Positions 60,478 to 64,000 of a stretch of DNA of 64,000 nt are shown piece after piece; position 1 is the stretch's first letter; every line of letters begins with the position of its first letter. The stretch covers positions 4,538,320 through 4,602,319 of the forward strand of contig NW_006921538.1 in NCBI RefSeq assembly GCF_000340215.1, given 5' to 3'. The DNA is from Pseudocercospora fijiensis CIRAD86. Lineage: Eukaryota > Ascomycota > Dothideomycetes > Mycosphaerellales > Mycosphaerellaceae. The position numbers were made by a program, and so were the translations under genes. The notes below the pieces were generated by a model. The model saw nothing but the letters and a program-made list of their open reading frames with translations. It did no database searches and was not told the DNA's origin.

Positions 60478-62145
60478 CGCCTTATATTAGACAATAATAT
60501 AGGACTTCTTCTAGTTCTATATAAAGGGCTCTACGCCCCTTCCTGCCCTAAGCCGTCGCATAGATCGACTCGTCTATCTAGTCCGCCTATCTCCGAAGTA
60601 CCTAGCGATACTATAGCTCGTCTACGTATATATTATCTAGCTTTCGTCTAAGGTAGTGTTCTAGGTCGAAGAGCTACTTAATTACTAACTCCTCGACCTC
60701 GTATTAGAGTTATATTAGATCCGATACTCTACTATCTATACCGGTATAACGTACGCCGAGCGCGCTACCGCCGAGGATGCCTTTAATAATAATCCCCGAA
60801 CCTAGGCTATTATCCTGTCCTCGCGCACTAATACGGAGTCTATTAATCTGCATTACGGTATATATATATAGTATATCGTAGATGTCGTCGACTTTAGTAA
60901 GAAGAACTCGATCGTTAATTATTATACTCGCGTAGGATAGACTTACGCCGTTACGGTGTTCGAATTAAGCCTCGTCGATACTATCGACTCGCGCTACTAG
61001 TAGACCTTCTATCTCGACATTTAGGAGCGGCTTACTATAGTAGTCTTACCGCCCGACCGGCTTATAGATAAAGAGATCTACTATATCTAGTTAGACGAGA
61101 TTATATAAGCCTATAGTACTACCGGTACGCCCTCTATAACCCGATTCCGTAAACACGCTAATACTAATATTAGATAGCGTATAGCCGACGCCTATATACG
61201 CAAGTCCTACGGTATTTGCTACTAGATATTAGATACTACGTAGGGCTGTATCTCCGACCTAACCTATAAGAATCTCGTCCTAGTTAAAGCTATCTTTCGC
61301 CTATTACTCGGTAGTATAATAGCGGGAGAAGTCGCTACTATCGTCGACCGCTAGTAGCCCGCGCTAGATAACTTCCTTTAGGCCGATAAGCGTAACCTAG
61401 ACCGTACGGGAGGATGCGACTACGAGTATCTAAAGTACGCTATAGTATAATATCTATACCGCGACGACGTTACTAAGGATACCCGTCCGATTCGACTTAT
61501 ATAGTACCTTTACTATTTCGCTACCGAGGCCCTCGCTGTAGGTTAACACGACTCTGCTGTTATTCCTAATTAGTATAGTAAGTCGCACTATATGTTATTA
61601 TCTATTTCGCCGTCTAGTATAGTAGTTACTACCTCCGTTGCCGGTCGAATTACTAACACCCTTTATAGTATATCTTAAGTACGTTTAGCGGCGTACTCCT
61701 AACTACGACGCCGATTTTGCCCGGGCCGTATAAAACATCGGCTACTACGCTCCTACTCTTACGCCTCTCGTCCGAAGATTTTAGAGTTTTACCGGTCCCT
61801 TCGATAATTATAATAATAATAGTAACTATAGAGTTACTACTCCCTCCCTTAGAACGCCGTCTAACTACGAACCTAACCGTATAGGCATATAGCTATACTT
61901 ACTAGGTAGTTAGGCCGGCTCTCCTATTCGCCCTAACTCTAGCGACTCCGTCGGAGATACTAGCGCTATAGACGAGCTAACCCTACGCGCTCGTTACTTA
62001 ACTAAGCGATCTCTTACTCTACTAGTCGCTCCGTATCCTCGCCTAGCCGACGATATATTAGCTTATACTAAGCGCGTTAAGCTAGCGGCCGGCGCCTCGT
62101 CTATAGTACTAGTCGAGAGTAGCGACGCCGAGGATGCCGAGTAAG

Positions 62146-63299
62146 GCGTAGGTATATACGCATAGGCCCTATATATAGAGAGTAGATAGCAATATAGATC
62201 TCCTCGAGTAGGGCTCTACGGGACGACTAGTAAGCACGCGTATCCTAGGCGTTAGGTCCTATAGGTTACCGACTAGGCGCGTATATAGATAGTCTAGTCT
62301 ATATACTAAATACTAGCCGATTAAGTAGAGCAATTTCCTATCGTATCTTAGGCCTTTTCTATAGTTTTTCCTCCTACCTATATATAGTCTACCTAGTCGG
62401 CACTTGTAATATATGCTATTAATACAACCGAATTATAGTAGCCGTTACGCGCAGATCTAGAGTCTATATAACCGATTTCGAACTGCTATTATCCGCGAGG
62501 CCCTACCGCTATTGTCTAACCCGCCTATACCTTCGTTGCACTTTACGTACGCGCAATATAATCGCTAAGTATCTATAGCAACGATAGAGAGTCTTTTACT
62601 ACCGCTCGGGCATTTTATCTACCTATCTTTCCGCCTCTACCGATATTGTATATTTCCCGCTACCTAGTTATTACATCTTGCCTATAAGATACGCTGTCTA
62701 TAGGATTATACGGGCGGGTATAATAGAAGACACGTCTATAGATATACGTCTAAGCTAGGTCTTATATTCCGCTATTATCTCCCCTAGGTTTAGTATACTA
62801 TCGGTCTATCTCTACTATAATACCCCCTCTTATTAGTCGCTAACTATTTTGCTAGCCGGGGAAAAAATAGTTAAAAGAGTTTATATAGCGGCGTCTCTAA
62901 TAAGCACTCTATCGGTTACTAACCTGTCTTAACCGGATATACTCTCACGGCGACGGTTAACTACTTTTCCGGCTAGTAAAGTCGTTAGTATTGCCTTAGT
63001 TATATTTCGTCTTGCCGCGCCTACTCTAGTTAGACTTTACTTTACTTCCTTCTACGCCTCGTACCTACTATATACGTAAAGTCTACGTATGTGTTGCGTT
63101 ACTATTATATACCGCTTCGTCGTCGTTCGGCTACCTTCTACGGCCCTACTTCGCGCGCAACCTCGCCTATATCGTAGATAGAGATATACGACTTCGATAT
63201 ACTATATAAAATTATATAGGCGACGTAAGCGGTCCGTCTAGTATAGGATCTCGGTAAGGTAACGGCGTCGCTTCGGCTTTACTTTATTCCTTCCTCTTA
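62146..63299. other. Intergenic, RIP-degraded
   Basis: Frames on the + strand are only briefly open. TTTGCTAGC-type motifs lie at 62845-62872 and 62960-62985. No gene is supported. Confidence 0.4.
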
Positions 63300-63455
63300 G
63301 ATTAGGTTCTAAACCCTATACTAGCGCGTTTTAGCGGACTTTACCTATTAGCCTTAACTAACGTACCGAACGAAAGGCGGTCCTAACTTTACTATATAAA
63401 TTAGCTATGTCGCTCGGGACGTCTCTTTTATACGCGTATTAGTAAAGTAAACCGC
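63300..63455 (+). promoter_or_regulatory. Shared leader/promoter, copy 4
   Basis: Blocks gcggactttac, ccttaacta, accgaacgaaagg, tatataaattagct, gtcgctcgggac, ctcttttatacgcg and ttagtaaagtaaaccg match the other copies. It precedes the last, incomplete gene. Confidence 0.75.
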
Positions 63456-63739
63456 CCTATATATTTGCGCTATCTACGCGGCCTGCCGTATAAACAGTTA
63501 GAGGTCCGAGCGCTAATACTAGTATACACCTTTCTACTATCGCCCTAACTTCTTCTACTTTATAATCTACTCCTACTACTACCGCCTTCTCCGTCTACTT
63601 GCCTCTATCTCGTTTCTCTATCCGGTAAACTAGTCTATACTCCTGTTTTCTCCGCCCGGTAAACCGATCTATACCTACGAGCTACTCTTCTAGCTAGTCC
63701 GAACGGTAAACAATAGCTAGTACGCTATATATCGACGGC

Positions 63740-64000
63740 GATTATAAATCCGAACGAGAAGTTCGTACCGACTAGCCTAGCGACGCCGAAGAAGCGTAAG
63801 AAGATAGTTACTACTAACGCGAACGCTACCGAGTCGTCGCCGACTCTCCCTATAAGAACTAAGGGCAAGAGCACTAAGGCTACTTAGAATACACTAGCTA
63901 CTCCTCCTACGCCGGGCATACCCGCCTAGCCTAAGCCTAAGCCTAAGGCTCCTAAGGCACCTAAGGCAGCAACCGCACCGCTATAGTTTAGCCTAACTAC
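63740..64000 (+). pseudogene. 5' end of a gene with a basic Pro/Lys tail (cut by window)
   Basis: A + strand frame with only two TAG codons codes a Lys/Thr/Pro-rich low-complexity N-terminus (TPKKRKKIV, then QPKPKPKAPKAPKAA-like repeats). It resembles in composition the N-terminus of the SNF2-like gene at 11 kb. It runs off the window end; identity unknown. Confidence 0.5.

Larger units (their letters stand above)
57830..62145 (+). pseudogene. SNF2-family ATPase (copy 2)
   Basis: Motif I at about 58495-58528 (ILADDAGTSKT, from ADDxGxGKT). A motif II-like NEVYYF lies at about 59588, and motif III (FAIATLLATNLNDF, from TATPLxNNLxDF) at about 59670. The second lobe starts near 60555 with SPKYLAIL, motif V-like IILSSRTNTESINLHYG at about 60805-60860, and motif VI TRVG-TYAVTVFEL at about 60925-60965 (RxGQ type). 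Two introns that keep frame (58594-58718, 60346-60477) carry TTTGCTAGC double palindromes. The C-terminal 700 bases are Ser/Asp-rich. It is a distinct paralogue of the 11-17 kb gene, with a different intron-repeat family, and starts after shared leader copy 3. Confidence 0.8.

Noticed and set aside
1..64000. Use of an alternative genetic code (TAG/TAA as Gln)
   Set aside because: In-frame TAG/TAA fall where relatives have both Gln and Trp, ATG starts and TGC/TGT Cys codons are also converted (for example Cys to Tyr in the zinc knuckle), and non-coding DNA shows the same CA/TG loss; RIP explains all of it.

Overview
The window reads as a transposon graveyard from a filamentous ascomycete (Pezizomycotina), probably in or near a subtelomere. 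This rests on three things. First, CpA and TpG are almost absent and TpA is hugely enriched while CpG stays common, which is the footprint of repeat-induced point mutation (RIP). As a result nearly every Gln (CAA/CAG) and Trp (TGG) codon now reads TAA/TAG, and most ATG starts read ATA. Second, reading frames recovered by treating TAG/TAA as former Gln/Trp contain short fungal introns (GTAAGT..CTAAC..AG). Third, the gene content is retroelements, DNA transposons and RecQ/SNF2 helicases typical of fungal repeat regions. No intact protein-coding gene was found; essentially all calls are pseudogenes read through RIP stops. No tRNA, rRNA or CRISPR array was recognised.

Layout. 1-2.4 kb: degenerate repeats, a 273-bp tandem array and a fragment of an Upf1/NFX1-like SF1 helicase. 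3.1-8.2 kb: a large unidentified + strand gene with a decapeptide minisatellite. 9.0-10.6 kb: an unidentified minus-strand gene. 11-17.3 kb: a SNF2-family ATPase pseudogene (with a 334-base N gap) with four introns that keep the reading frame. 17.4-18.5 kb: minisatellites. 18.9-25.1 kb: a RecQ-like helicase pseudogene of the telomere-linked type. 27.7-29.4 kb: a 5'-truncated LINE with a perfect 15-bp target-site duplication. 30.1-31.9 kb: an unidentified minus-strand gene. 32.3-34.3 kb and 56.3-64 kb: + strand genes, four of them preceded by copies of one shared TATA-containing leader. One of these genes is split by a 22-kb Ty3/Gypsy composite (34,346-56,340, TSD CTAT). That composite is LTR-pol-gag-LTR-gag-LTR on the minus strand, and its pol end is itself interrupted by a 9.9-kb hAT transposon (36,009-45,946, 8-bp TSD, 20-bp TIR). 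57.8-62.1 kb: a second SNF2-family pseudogene.

The most striking content is inside the hAT element. Besides a hAT transposase with a recognisable C-terminal dimerisation region it carries two separate histone H3-fold genes. One is intronless with a long basic tail. The other has an H3-like tail, a complete H3 core and two introns. The introns of the H3 gene, the transposase and another hAT cargo gene all contain the same AGCCGGCA-type repeat.

This is part of a wider pattern. Three families of short palindromic or repeated sequence sit inside spliceosomal introns, one family per gene set: CTTTAGGTATATACCTAAAG in 2.8-17.6 kb, TTTGCTAGCTAGCAAA in 20-34 and 57-64 kb, and AGCCGGCA in the hAT. They resemble introner-like elements. 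The order of events readable from nesting is: helicase/unknown gene unit, then Gypsy, then hAT; the LINE is an independent insertion whose RIP is strongly one-stranded.
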